DNA of 64,000 bases from Bacteroidota bacterium (GTDB lineage: Bacteria; Bacteroidota; Bacteroidia; Bacteroidales; FEN-979): assembly GCA_026391355.1 (NCBI GenBank), contig JAPLDH010000019.1, positions 62,001-126,000 on the forward strand, written 5' to 3'. Shown in pieces: positions 1 to 7,900 of this stretch. Positions within the stretch are counted from its first letter, which is position 1, and every line of letters starts with the position of its first letter. The notes below the pieces were generated by a model. The model made no database searches and had not been told where the DNA came from. It worked only from the letters and a program-made list of their open reading frames with translations. The position numbers and the translations under genes were made by a program.

Positions 1-779
1 GTAGCGGAAAGAATATCGAACCCGATCGACCAGACATCCTTCGTTATCACAATAATATCAATCGAATCCGGGTTGCTTTGACATGGAGTAACAATGATCC
101 TTGCATCTTCAATTCCATGAAGGCTCCTCAATATCCTTTCATTATCTGCCATAACACCCGGATCCAGGGACTGCCCGGTTTTAAATATCAGGTATTTCCT
201 TATCACGAACTTTTTTGTGATTACATGGATGGCGTTTCCAAATTTACTGATGCCCGTTTCTGGTGTCATGCAAGTATCCACCACCGAGGTACCAAAGGGA
301 CTTAATGATTCAGTTCTGATGCTGCGGATGATCTTTCCCCTGAATTGTTCAAACGGGTATTCACTTGGCATTCGTTGAACTGTATCGGGCAATAATGAGT
401 TCTTTGGAGGAACGAAGGCAAGTGAATAAAGAAATCTTGTCATTCCATGCCTGGCAAATTTCCTGTACACAGAATCATAAAATTGTTCTGCCTGTTTCAT
501 CTTCGCGATATTATTCTCACCCAATGATAGACTGTTTACCAGCCAGAAAGTATCTCTTGGAATGCGAACGAAGAAGTCTTTTCCAATGATGAGAATGCCC
601 CTGGAAAAGAAAACGGTGTCATTATGGATAGAGTCAGATTGTGATCCTGATCCGGTTTTTTTTGATTTTGCCTGAATGGATGTAAAGGATCCTATAAATA
701 ATAGAATACCCACTGAAACAATGATTTTCAGTACACAGTGGAATAAACTTTTTTCATGGATCTGCCTGAATTTTATCAT
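1..779 (-). CDS. POTRA-type outer membrane protein, N-terminal part (cut by window edge)
   Basis: An open frame starts with ATG at 779 and stays open to base 1, so the gene continues outside the window. The about 259 visible residues have a basic start, a hydrophobic segment at about 17-35 (signal peptide or anchor), and later a stretch like RKYLIFKTGQSLDP...ERILRSL.GIEDARI. That stretch is the usual POTRA pattern of BamA/Omp85-like proteins of Bacteroidota. By family, such proteins lie in the outer membrane or periplasm and help insert or move proteins; the substrate is unknown. The start codon follows the stop codon of the phosphomutase gene with no gap (TAA then ATG), so the two are probably translationally coupled. 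The barrel part is not visible, so the exact subfamily is open. Confidence 0.75.
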   Translation of the reverse strand, partial: MIKFRQIHEKSLFHCVLKIIVSVGILLFIGSFTSIQAKSKKTGSGSQSDSIHNDTVFFSRGILIIGKDFFVRIPRDTFWLVNSLSLGENNIAKMKQAEQFYDSVYRKFARHGMTRFLYSLAFVPPKNSLLPDTVQRMPSEYPFEQFRGKIIRSIRTESLSPFGTSVVDTCMTPETGISKFGNAIHVITKKFVIRKYLIFKTGQSLDPGVMADNERILRSLHGIEDARIIVTPCQSNPDSIDIIVITKDVWSIGFDILSA

Positions 780-2537
780 TTAACGGATATGCATCGAAGC
801 TATGATATTTTCAATCTTCTCATCAAGCTTTTTGTCGACCTCATCAAAGTTGAGTTTATCAGCAAGCTTTTCCTTGACACCGAAATAATATTTGATTTTT
901 GGTTCAGTCCCTGATGGTCTCACACTTATCTTACTGCCGTCTTCAAGAACAAATTGCAATACATCAGAAACCGGGAATTCGATTAGAATTTCTTCACGGG
1001 TGATAAGGTTTATTTCCTTTTGAAGCAGATAGTCTGTGATCCTGATCACTTGCGAATTGTTGATACTGGTAAAAGGGTGATTCCTGTATTCGATCATCAA
1101 TTGTTGAATCTCTTCTGCCCCGGTTTTTCCTTTTTTTGTCACAGAAACAAGATTCTCCTTATAAAACGAAAATTCCTGATAAATGTTGATCAACAGATCG
1201 AACATTGATTTGCCTTGATTGGCAATGAATGCCGCAGTTTCTGCGATCATTGCGCAAGCTCCCACGGCATCTTTATCTCGAACGAAATCTCCAACCAGGT
1301 AGCCGTAACTTTCCTCACCTCCAACGATGAAGGTTTTTTTATTTTCATTACGACGAATGATATCGGCAATAAACTTGAAGCCGGTAAGAACATCGAAATA
1401 TTCAACCCCGAAATTCCTTGCAATATCTGTAAGGAGCTCAGTTGTGACGATCGTTTTCACAATAAATTCATTACCGGTCAACATCTTCTTCTCATTCCAT
1501 TGAAAAAGAATATAATAGAAAAGCAGAGCAGCCGTTTGATTGCCATTGAGAAGGACAAATTCACCTTTGTGGTTTTTCAGGGCAATACCTACCCTGTCTG
1601 CATCAGGATCGGTGGCCATGATGAGATCCGCATCGATCTCTTTTGCTTTTCTGAGTGCCAGATCCAATGCGTCATGTTCTTCGGGGTTCGGGGAACGCAA
1701 AGTTGGAAAATTACCATCCGGAATAGCTTGTTCTTTGACAATTGTTACATTCTCAAAACCGAATTTTGCAAGGATAGCAGGCACCAGGATACGGCCTGTA
1801 CCGTGAAGCGGAGTATAAACGATTTTAAGATTTTTCTGTTTTCTGATTACATCGGGAGCCAATGATAAAGCGGCCAATTTTTCGAGATAAATTCCGTCAA
1901 TTTCTTTACCAATTGATAATATTTTCTCCGGTGGACCATACCATCTGACTTCATCAATGCCGGTAATTTTTTTGGCTTCTTCAATTACATTCACATCATG
2001 TGGGGCGATCATCTGGGCTCCGTCATCCCAGTAAGCCTTGTAACCATTATATTCTTTAGGATTATGAGAAGCGGTGATCATTATTCCGCTTTGACAATGC
2101 AGATGACGAATTGCAAAGGAAAGTTCAGGAGTAGGACGGATATCGTCAAAGAGGTACACGGTAAAATCATTGCCTGTGAGTACCTCGGAGGTCACTTGTG
2201 CAAAGAACCGGCTGTTGTTTCTGCTATCATAAGCGATAGCCATTTTTATCGGGTGAATATCGGGGAACATCTTTTTCAGATAGTTGGCCAGACCTTGTGT
2301 AGCCATTCCTACGGTATATTTATTCATGCGGTTCGTTCCGGCGCCCATGATGCCGCGTAAACCACCGGTACCGAATTCAAGATCCCTGTAAAAAGCGTCG
2401 GTTAAACCCACCGGGTTGTTTTCCATCAGATCCTTAACTTCATTTTTCGTCTGGTCATCAAAGTTACCGTCGATCCAGGCCTGTGCCCTGGAAAGGACAA
2501 ATTCATCCATTGTTTCTTTCATAGTCAGTTCATTCAA
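780..2537 (-). CDS. phosphoglucomutase/phosphomannomutase (alpha-D-phosphohexomutase)
   Basis: A 585-residue member of the alpha-D-phosphohexomutase family, which interconverts hexose 1- and 6-phosphates through a phosphoserine. All four signature loops are present: the phosphoserine loop TASHNPKEYNGYK (about residue 156), the metal loop DPDADRVG (about 311), the sugar loop GGEESYGY (about 409) and the phosphate-binding loop RPSGTEPK near the end. Length fits the bacterial PGM2-like group. It lies 5 bases after the dTDP-4-dehydrorhamnose reductase gene and directly before the POTRA gene, so it is the middle gene of a minus-strand operon. With rfbD upstream, a role in supplying nucleotide sugars for surface polysaccharide is likely; glucose versus mannose preference cannot be read from sequence. 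Confidence 0.95.
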   Translation of the reverse strand: MNELTMKETMDEFVLSRAQAWIDGNFDDQTKNEVKDLMENNPVGLTDAFYRDLEFGTGGLRGIMGAGTNRMNKYTVGMATQGLANYLKKMFPDIHPIKMAIAYDSRNNSRFFAQVTSEVLTGNDFTVYLFDDIRPTPELSFAIRHLHCQSGIMITASHNPKEYNGYKAYWDDGAQMIAPHDVNVIEEAKKITGIDEVRWYGPPEKILSIGKEIDGIYLEKLAALSLAPDVIRKQKNLKIVYTPLHGTGRILVPAILAKFGFENVTIVKEQAIPDGNFPTLRSPNPEEHDALDLALRKAKEIDADLIMATDPDADRVGIALKNHKGEFVLLNGNQTAALLFYYILFQWNEKKMLTGNEFIVKTIVTTELLTDIARNFGVEYFDVLTGFKFIADIIRRNENKKTFIVGGEESYGYLVGDFVRDKDAVGACAMIAETAAFIANQGKSMFDLLINIYQEFSFYKENLVSVTKKGKTGAEEIQQLMIEYRNHPFTSINNSQVIRITDYLLQKEINLITREEILIEFPVSDVLQFVLEDGSKISVRPSGTEPKIKYYFGVKEKLADKLNFDEVDKKLDEKIENIIASMHIR

Positions 2538-2542
2538 TTCGG

Positions 2543-3427
2543 TTAATTCCCCGGCACTTGATTTGGGGTTAGTACCAATTTATGAATACAGTTCTTCAGG
2601 CTTTCACGCCAGTGAGGAATTGTAATACCAAAGGTTTCTTTAATTTTTGATTTATTCAGCAAACTATAAAACGGTCTTGCAGCAGGCGTAGGGAAATCTT
2701 TGGTTTCGATGGGAGTTATGTTGCATTCTATCCCGGTCATTTCAACTACGGCCAGGGCAAAATCATACCAACTTGTTACTCCTTCGTTGGAATAGTTGAA
2801 TATCTCCATTTTATCAGTTGCCTTCACCCTGGGAAGCAACGTTAAAATTACCTGGGCCAGATCATATCCATAGGTAGGTGTGCCTATCTGGTCAAAGACA
2901 ACACGTAAGCTCTTCAATTCACGTCCTTTATTATAAATTGTCTTTACGAAATTCTTTCCGTATGATGAGTAAAGCCAGGATGTACGCAGGATCAGACCTC
3001 TCGCCGATAGATTCATCAGTGCCTTTTCTCCTGCATATTTTGTATTGCCATACACCGAACAGGGATTGGCACGGTCAGTTTCCTTATAAGGTTGAAAGGA
3101 TTTTCCGTCAAAAATATAATCGGTGGAAATCTGAATAAACCATCCACAGGTATCATTCATGATCCTGCCTAGTTGAAGAACAACATGTGCGTTCAGTTTC
3201 ATTGCCATTTCCGGATCAGTCTCGGCTCCATCTACCGCAGTATAGGCAGCGCAGTTAATGATCCCGTCAAAGGATTTATGCCGGAAATAGGCCTCAACCT
3301 TTTCTGCATCTGTCAGATCAAGATGTTGTTTATCAATAAAAGTAAACCGGTATTGCGGGAAACCAGCAGACAATTTCCGGAGTTCACTCCCGAGTTGTCC
3401 GTCACAACCTGTAACAAGAATGTTCAT
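2543..3427 (-). CDS. rfbD: dTDP-4-dehydrorhamnose reductase
   Basis: A 294-residue short-chain dehydrogenase of the RmlD type. It carries the N-terminal nucleotide-binding loop TGCDGQLGSEL, the DLTD acidic segment after the second strand, NCAAYTAVDGAE, the catalytic STDYIFDG strand and the YGNTKYAGE Tyr-x3-Lys dyad. The family reduces dTDP-4-dehydro-L-rhamnose with NAD(P)H as the last step of dTDP-L-rhamnose synthesis in the cytoplasm. It is the first gene of the minus-strand operon rfbD-phosphomutase-POTRA. The other rml genes are not in the window. Confidence 0.93.
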   Translation of the reverse strand: MNILVTGCDGQLGSELRKLSAGFPQYRFTFIDKQHLDLTDAEKVEAYFRHKSFDGIINCAAYTAVDGAETDPEMAMKLNAHVVLQLGRIMNDTCGWFIQISTDYIFDGKSFQPYKETDRANPCSVYGNTKYAGEKALMNLSARGLILRTSWLYSSYGKNFVKTIYNKGRELKSLRVVFDQIGTPTYGYDLAQVILTLLPRVKATDKMEIFNYSNEGVTSWYDFALAVVEMTGIECNITPIETKDFPTPAARPFYSLLNKSKIKETFGITIPHWRESLKNCIHKLVLTPNQVPGN

Positions 3428-3467
3428 AAAAAATCATTAATTGTGGTTAAATAAACTGATACTAACA

Positions 3468-3593
3468 TTACTGAACTTCATATACACGCATCGCATCGGT
3501 AAATTGTTTTTCACTTCCGCCTGAAAGTTTTGCCTATTGTAACTTGGCCAGTATAGTATCTTCTGGTTTTCGTTTAAAACGGATAAGAGATGA
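3468..3593 (-). pseudogene. remnant of a nucleotidyltransferase partner gene
   Basis: Directly below the 71-residue gene, the minus strand can be read for 42 codons (3593 to the TAA at 3468-3470). The text is KRKPEDTILAKLQ, an internal TAG, then AKLSGGSEKQFTDAMRVYEVQ. The pattern KPED.ILAKL...GGS..QF.D...V..VQ is the C-terminal signature of small nucleotidyltransferase-fold proteins commonly paired with a gene like the one upstream. Only this tail is left, it has an in-frame stop, and it is far shorter than the family. It is read here as a decayed partner. Recognition is by eye from a short stretch. Confidence 0.5.
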
Positions 3594-3594
3594 T

Positions 3595-3810
3595 TTAATA
3601 ATTTCGGTTGTAGCATTTGGCAATTCTTTCCATATATAGTTTCATGATTTCATTTTTACTCTTGAATGAGAACCTTTTTTGCAAGACCAGCAAAAACAAT
3701 TCTTTTGTCATTGCTGAAAGTTCAAATGCTTTTGCCAGATGCTGTTCAGGCGTCATTTGTTGTAATGTTTTCAAATACACACTGTGGTTGGGATGTGGTT
3801 TTATCTCCAT
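3595..3810 (-). CDS. small helical protein, probable partner of a lost nucleotidyltransferase
   Basis: This 71-residue protein has no signal peptide or membrane segment. It has a short N-terminal KPHP segment, then TPEQHLAKAFELSAMTKELF and a C-terminal LYMERIAKCYNRNY. The pattern 'TPEQ.L.KAFELS..TKELF...L...F' recurs in small uncharacterised bacterial proteins next to nucleotidyltransferase-like genes. Only a decayed tail of such a partner follows here, so this looks like the surviving half of a former two-gene unit. A TAnnTTTG box lies at 3844-3851 upstream on this strand. The biochemical role is unknown. Confidence 0.55.
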   Translation of the reverse strand: MEIKPHPNHSVYLKTLQQMTPEQHLAKAFELSAMTKELFLLVLQKRFSFKSKNEIMKLYMERIAKCYNRNY

Positions 3811-3843
3811 ATACTCTTAATTTCATGTTTACGATTTAATTAT

Positions 3844-3851
3844 CAAAAGTA
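3844..3851 (-). promoter_or_regulatory. Bacteroidota-type -7 box (TAnnTTTG)
   Basis: Read on the minus strand this is TACTTTTG, a full match to the TAnnTTTG -7 consensus of Bacteroidota, 34 bases before the ATG at 3810. No good -33 TTTG at standard spacing was found, so the call rests on one box. Confidence 0.35.
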
Positions 3852-3958
3852 ATAATAAACGTTAGCAAACTTACATGAAATTTGTCACAAGACCAAGCGA
3901 ACCGGCCTGGAGAAACATCAGGAATCAAAAATCAGGGAGGTGAAATACAGAGGAAGGG

Positions 3959-5548
3959 TTATCGGACGGTATCTCCGGCTTTGCCGTAATTATATCCCAG
4001 GAAATTACGGACAAGATGATATCGTTCATCTGCATGTTGTTTCAATTCATTTACCCCCTTTGTAAAGTCATTGGGCGAAGAGAGAAAAGTAAACCCTTTT
4101 TGCTCCCCGTTCACTCCTGCAACATAAGGATAGAGAAGATTGTACCAATAATCATATTTTTCACGCATCCGGGATGGCTCAAAGACATTGGTTATCAATA
4201 AATTCAAATATTTTTTATAAAGAGCGGCATATTCCGCCTGATCCATCAGGTACCGTATGAGCGGCCACCTTTCGGATACTTCATTTAAGGAAAGGGACAA
4301 TGTCCTGCGCATATCTTCTTTCATGGCTTGATGGTTATCCCAGGGGATCCAGACAAGTTTTCCCGTTTCAGGGTTGTTGTAGAGGTAATAATTATGAAAC
4401 ATGCTGCCATAACTGTCCCAATCCTGAACCGCAGTATTGATGGCAAGCCAGTTCAGGAACCGGGGAACATCGAATACGGAATCCAGTTCACTTCTCCATT
4501 TGGCTGGATCTTTCACTCTTAGTCCCGAATTCAGAATATCATATAACCGCTTAACATCCGTGTAATCCGAATTTTTCTTATTCGTTTTCCGAATGAATGA
4601 ACCGGGATCAAAGGAGCCTTCAGCAAAGGATGCACCGGGGCCATCCGGTTTATAGCAATTTCCGGATTTACTTCCAAACTGATCTTTCAGCATGGTATCT
4701 TCAATGATCTCAATGCAGGTGTAAAGTCCGAAGTATTTTGAACCTTCTCCATAATCTATATAGATTGCATAGAAAGAAGTATGGGGGGCGCTGACGCCTG
4801 ACTGTCTGAAAATATCTGCTGCCACTTTTTCCCGCATGAAGGACGGGTCATCATTATTATTGGCAAAAGCCAGCTTTTTAAAGCCAAAAAACCGTTGGTT
4901 TTTGATCTTCGGTATTGAATCCTCAAACTTATCGAAGTTGAAGAAAAGGGGTAGTTTTTTAATACCATTCGACCAGGTAGAATTTAAGCTGAAGCTACCC
5001 TTAAAACGGATTCCCACAGAGTACCATTGTTTCCCCTGGAAAAAGAAAGAACAAGGGACAAAAACAGGGTTTTCCCGGTTGAAGCCAGGCATGCCTCCAA
5101 TTCCGGGAGGAGGTCCCATATAGGGAGGAAAATCAGGCGGATCCCCGAAAGGTGGAGGTGGCATAAAACCCGGCTCACCTCCAGGATGAGACATTGGAAA
5201 AGGTGGAAGAGAAGAAGGTGGACCTTCTCCCGGAGGAGGCATAAAACCCATTGGAGGGCCATCTCCAAATTTGCCATGACTGGTTTCCAGGTCAAGAATC
5301 ATTTTTTTCCAGTCAGCAGCATCGATGACAACATCGATCCTGTTGACTTTATCCTGAGGAAACACTTTTGAATAATCGGGAAAGGAGGCTGAGCTGTGAG
5401 AAGCAGCGCTCCAGTCTTTAAAGTCCTGCGCAGGACCTGCAAGAGAATTTGAAAGCAAGAGAAGGAAAAGGATGGGACGATATAACGGGTTTACCGTTTT
5501 TTGTTCAACAGTTGTTAAATAGGATAGATGAACAATAAATTTTTTCAT
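3959..5548 (-). CDS. CotH-family kinase-like exported protein with Pro/Gly-rich insert
   Basis: A 529-residue protein of the CotH family, an atypical protein-kinase fold first known from Bacillus spore coat CotH. A long N-terminus ends in a hydrophobic segment (about 25-40) resembling a signal peptide. Residues about 70-85 (NRIDVVIDAADWKKM) are the usual CotH opening. Residues about 95-155 are a low-complexity insert rich in Pro, Gly, Met and Phe (PPMGFMPPPGEGPP type). The kinase-like core follows, with GIRFKGSFSLN, LAFANNNDDPSFMREKVA, a GLYTCIEIIED strand, QDWDSYGSMFHNYYLY and WIPWDNHQAM, where the conserved Asp after Trp-x-Pro-Trp is kept. The gene stands alone on the minus strand. A second CotH gene with a different architecture is at 28282-30576. 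Substrate unknown. Confidence 0.85.
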   Translation of the reverse strand: MKKFIVHLSYLTTVEQKTVNPLYRPILFLLLLSNSLAGPAQDFKDWSAASHSSASFPDYSKVFPQDKVNRIDVVIDAADWKKMILDLETSHGKFGDGPPMGFMPPPGEGPPSSLPPFPMSHPGGEPGFMPPPPFGDPPDFPPYMGPPPGIGGMPGFNRENPVFVPCSFFFQGKQWYSVGIRFKGSFSLNSTWSNGIKKLPLFFNFDKFEDSIPKIKNQRFFGFKKLAFANNNDDPSFMREKVAADIFRQSGVSAPHTSFYAIYIDYGEGSKYFGLYTCIEIIEDTMLKDQFGSKSGNCYKPDGPGASFAEGSFDPGSFIRKTNKKNSDYTDVKRLYDILNSGLRVKDPAKWRSELDSVFDVPRFLNWLAINTAVQDWDSYGSMFHNYYLYNNPETGKLVWIPWDNHQAMKEDMRRTLSLSLNEVSERWPLIRYLMDQAEYAALYKKYLNLLITNVFEPSRMREKYDYWYNLLYPYVAGVNGEQKGFTFLSSPNDFTKGVNELKQHADERYHLVRNFLGYNYGKAGDTVR

Positions 5549-5725
5549 AGAATCTCAAAAGGTTGCCATGTATAACGTACCGAAAAAATATTTTAAGAAC
5601 AACTTTTCCCCTGTATTGGAAGCTGGCAAAATTACATCGGTGGCGGACTGATCAAAATCTATTCTACGAAAGACGGGAATTCCATGCCGGATGGCTCAAT
5701 TTTTATCTCAGACCGGATTCCGGGT

Positions 5726-6529
5726 TCAAATATTCATCTTTGTCTGGATCGCCTTGATATCTTCCCGCATCTGTTTAACGGTTTTGGCAAGGTGAAGGGT
5801 ATGTGCTACCGGATTTTCAGGAACTTCCGAACTGATATAATTGACAAATTGCCAGACTTCGCGGATATCGGCTACTGGCATGTCGTAGGGTTCATAAAGG
5901 AGATTCAGGGAATGAAGGATCAGTTTACCGTCAGTCTTAATCCTGTTTTCCACAACTTTGAATACCACACCCTCTTCTGTGGTCAGGATAATACAGGCAT
6001 CCCTGTCGCGGATCGTGCTCCAATCCTGGATAAATACCCCGGTCACCCAGGAGCCGTCGGGAATGGGCAGCATGGAATCACCCTTTACCTGGAAAGTCCG
6101 GTATTTTTTCTGTTTCGAAAGAAATGGCAACCGGAAAGTGGGCAGGATACTGATGTATTCAGGATCGGCAAACCCGCTTTTGTATCCTGCTTTGGCTTTC
6201 TCGGAAACCAGTTCGATATTCTCCTCATTATCGGCGCCTACCGTGGTTGCCAGGATCCGAAGATGGGTTCCTTTGATATATACATCATATCCTCTTTCGA
6301 GTTGCCTTAACTGGCTTTCCGGTAAAACGGCAAGATCGATTTTTACCAGGGTATCGATTGAAATGCCAAAATATTTTGAGAAAACGATCAGCGCTTCAAT
6401 ACCCGGTTGTGCAACATTGTTTTCATATCCGCTCAATGTCGACCGCTTCATGTTCAGGGCTGCGGCAATATCATCCTGTGTCCGGCCCAGCCGCTTACGC
6501 AAAAATTTTATGTTTGAATTGAAATGCAT
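5726..6529 (-). CDS. LexA-like repressor: XRE helix-turn-helix plus S24 peptidase domain
   Basis: This 267-residue protein has an N-terminal XRE helix-turn-helix (about 8-60: LRKRLGRTQDDIAAALNMKRSTLSGYE) and a C-terminal LexA/S24 peptidase fold. The S24 part shows a possible self-cleavage region (KAGYKSGFAD, about 113-122), the catalytic-Ser motif GDSMLP and the catalytic-Lys strand EGVVFKVVENRI. Family knowledge says such repressors are inactivated by RecA-stimulated self-cleavage. The gene diverges from dinB and the DnaE-like gene, and a perfect palindrome (6571-6591) overlaps its own -7 box. It is therefore probably the autoregulated repressor of the mutagenesis cassette. A cleavage site is plausible but not proven by sequence. 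Confidence 0.88.
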   Translation of the reverse strand: MHFNSNIKFLRKRLGRTQDDIAAALNMKRSTLSGYENNVAQPGIEALIVFSKYFGISIDTLVKIDLAVLPESQLRQLERGYDVYIKGTHLRILATTVGADNEENIELVSEKAKAGYKSGFADPEYISILPTFRLPFLSKQKKYRTFQVKGDSMLPIPDGSWVTGVFIQDWSTIRDRDACIILTTEEGVVFKVVENRIKTDGKLILHSLNLLYEPYDMPVADIREVWQFVNYISSEVPENPVAHTLHLAKTVKQMREDIKAIQTKMNI

Positions 6530-6570
6530 ATTGCTTTTCTTTGAAAAAATGATTATATTGTAATCGAAAA

Positions 6571-6591
6571 TTTGATTAAAAATTAATCAAA
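6571..6591. promoter_or_regulatory. perfect palindromic operator candidate
   Basis: Two 9-base arms (TTTGATTAA and TTAATCAAA) are exact inverted copies around a 3-base centre. The site lies 42 bases before the repressor gene and overlaps its -7 box (6588-6595), a classic position for autorepression. A weaker inverted repeat (GATTA/TAATC) lies just inside at 6551-6565. The site also sits between the repressor and dinB, so it could control both directions. Confidence 0.6.
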
Positions 6592-6595
6592 GATA
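6588..6595 (-). promoter_or_regulatory. Bacteroidota-type -7 box of the LexA-like gene
   Basis: On the minus strand the sequence is TATCTTTG, a full match to TAnnTTTG, about 60 bases before the start codon of the LexA-like gene. It overlaps the right arm of the palindrome at 6571-6591. Confidence 0.5.
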
Positions 6596-6605
6596 ATACA
6601 AAAAA

Positions 6606-6682
6606 CAAATGGCAAAATGGTAAAATAGCAAAATCGCAAAATTTTTTTACCATTTTACCATTTTACCATTTTGCCATTTAAT
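6606..6682. repeat. period-8 iterated inverted array before dinB
   Basis: The left half repeats an 8-base word of the type AAATGGCA/AAATGGTA/AAATAGCA/AAATCGCA. The right half repeats its complement (ACCATTTT three times, then GCCATTT). The outer 20 bases of the left half are the exact reverse complement of the right end, so the stretch can fold into a long hairpin that ends one base before the dinB ATG at 6683. A fold here could affect translation or act as a transcript processing site. A similar array with a different word lies after dinB. Confidence 0.8.
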
Positions 6683-7819
6683 ATGAAGGACATAGTTCAC
6701 TTCGATCTCGACACCTTTTTCGTGTCGGTAGAGCGGCTGCAGAACAGCAGTCTTGCCGGAAAGCCTGTGATTATCGGGGGGATGTCGGACAGGGGAGTGG
6801 TGGCAAGCTGCAGTTACGAGGCCAGGCGTTTTGGGGTCAGTTCGGCCATGCCCATGAAAATGGCCCGGATGCTATGCAGGGATGCGGTATTCATCAGGGG
6901 TGACATGGAACTTTATTCGAGGTATTCCGACATGGTGACGGAGATCATAGCGGAACGTGCTCCCCTGTATGAGAAAGCTTCCATCGACGAGCATTATATT
7001 GATGTCACGGGCATGGATCGTTTTTTTGGATTATTGAAATGGACGAAAGATCTGAGGAAATCGATCATGGATCATACGGGGTTGCCCATCTCTTTTGGAT
7101 TATCAGTGAATAAGACGGTTTCGAAGATTGCGACCGGTGAGGCGAAGCCGAACGGGGAGCTGCAGGTGCCGAAGGATACGGTAAAGCCATTCCTTGCCCC
7201 GTTATCCATCCGAAAGATCCCGGGAATAGGGGAGAAGACCTACCCTTTGCTTCGTTCGATGGGGGTTTCCACCATTGATACGCTGAGCAGGATACCACAG
7301 GACATGATGGAACGGCTGATGGGCAAGAACGGGATCATCCTGTGGGAGCGGGCAAACGGCATCGATATCACGCCGGTAAGACCCTATTCCGAAAGAAAAT
7401 CGGTCAGCTCCGAAACAACCTTTGATCAGGATACGACCGATATCATCAGGATGAAGGAGATACTGGTAAAGATGGTCGAAAAGCTGGCCTTCGGACTGAG
7501 GGCGCAGGAGAAACTCACCGCCTGCGTAACCGTCAAGATCCGGTACTCGAACTTTGATACCCATACCCTGCAGAAACATATCCCTTACACCGCATTCGAT
7601 CATATGCTCATCCCTGTGGTGAAGGAGTTGTTTGATAAGGTGTACCAGCGGCGAATGCTGATCCGGCTCATCGGGGTGCGGTTCAGTAAGCTGGTGCCCG
7701 GCAGCCCGCAGCTCAACATGTTTGAAGAAAGCACAGAAATGATCAACCTCTACCAGGCCCTCGACAGGATCAGGAACAGGTATGGGGTAAAATCCATCAC
7801 AAAAGGAATCGCAATTTAG
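6683..7819 (+). CDS. dinB: DNA polymerase IV (Y-family translesion polymerase)
   Basis: A Y-family polymerase of about 378 residues that copies damaged DNA with low fidelity. Visible features are the first catalytic Asp motif FDLDTFFVSVE at the N-terminus, SYEARRFGV.SAMPM, the catalytic pair in KASIDEHYIDV, and helix-hairpin-helix regions (IPGIGEKTYPLLRSMGV) before the little-finger domain. The frame can be extended to a TTG at 6671, but the ATG at 6683 gives the standard start and lies just beyond the inverted array, so it is preferred. The gene diverges from a LexA-like repressor and is followed by a DnaE-like gene, which supports a damage-inducible mutagenesis cassette. A beta-clamp motif at the C-terminus was not clearly seen. 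Confidence 0.93.
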   Translation: MKDIVHFDLDTFFVSVERLQNSSLAGKPVIIGGMSDRGVVASCSYEARRFGVSSAMPMKMARMLCRDAVFIRGDMELYSRYSDMVTEIIAERAPLYEKASIDEHYIDVTGMDRFFGLLKWTKDLRKSIMDHTGLPISFGLSVNKTVSKIATGEAKPNGELQVPKDTVKPFLAPLSIRKIPGIGEKTYPLLRSMGVSTIDTLSRIPQDMMERLMGKNGIILWERANGIDITPVRPYSERKSVSSETTFDQDTTDIIRMKEILVKMVEKLAFGLRAQEKLTACVTVKIRYSNFDTHTLQKHIPYTAFDHMLIPVVKELFDKVYQRRMLIRLIGVRFSKLVPGSPQLNMFEESTEMINLYQALDRIRNRYGVKSITKGIAI

Positions 7820-7899
7820 CTGGCGAACTGGCGAACTGGCGAGTATTGAGTTAAACTCGCCAATTCGCCAATTCACCAGCTCGCCAGTTTACCAGCTAT
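7818..7899. repeat. period-8 iterated inverted array between dinB and dnaE-like gene
   Basis: The left part iterates the word CTGGCGAA/ACTGGCGA three times. After an AT-rich centre the right part iterates the complementary word (CTCGCCA, ATTCGCCA, ATTCACCA, GCTCGCCA). The outer ends AGCTGG...CCAGCT also pair. It fills the whole spacer between the dinB stop and the next start codon. The design matches the array before dinB but the word differs, so the pattern rather than the sequence is shared. Confidence 0.75.
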
Positions 7900-7900
7900 T

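Noticed and set aside
1215-1865. 216-codon plus-strand open frame inside the phosphomutase gene
   Set aside because: It is the complement of a gene with all four phosphohexomutase signatures; the translated text has no family pattern.
3530-3540. TAG in the nucleotidyltransferase remnant as a recoded (pyrrolysine) codon
   Set aside because: The frame is far too short for a working protein and nothing in the window supports recoding, so decay is simpler.
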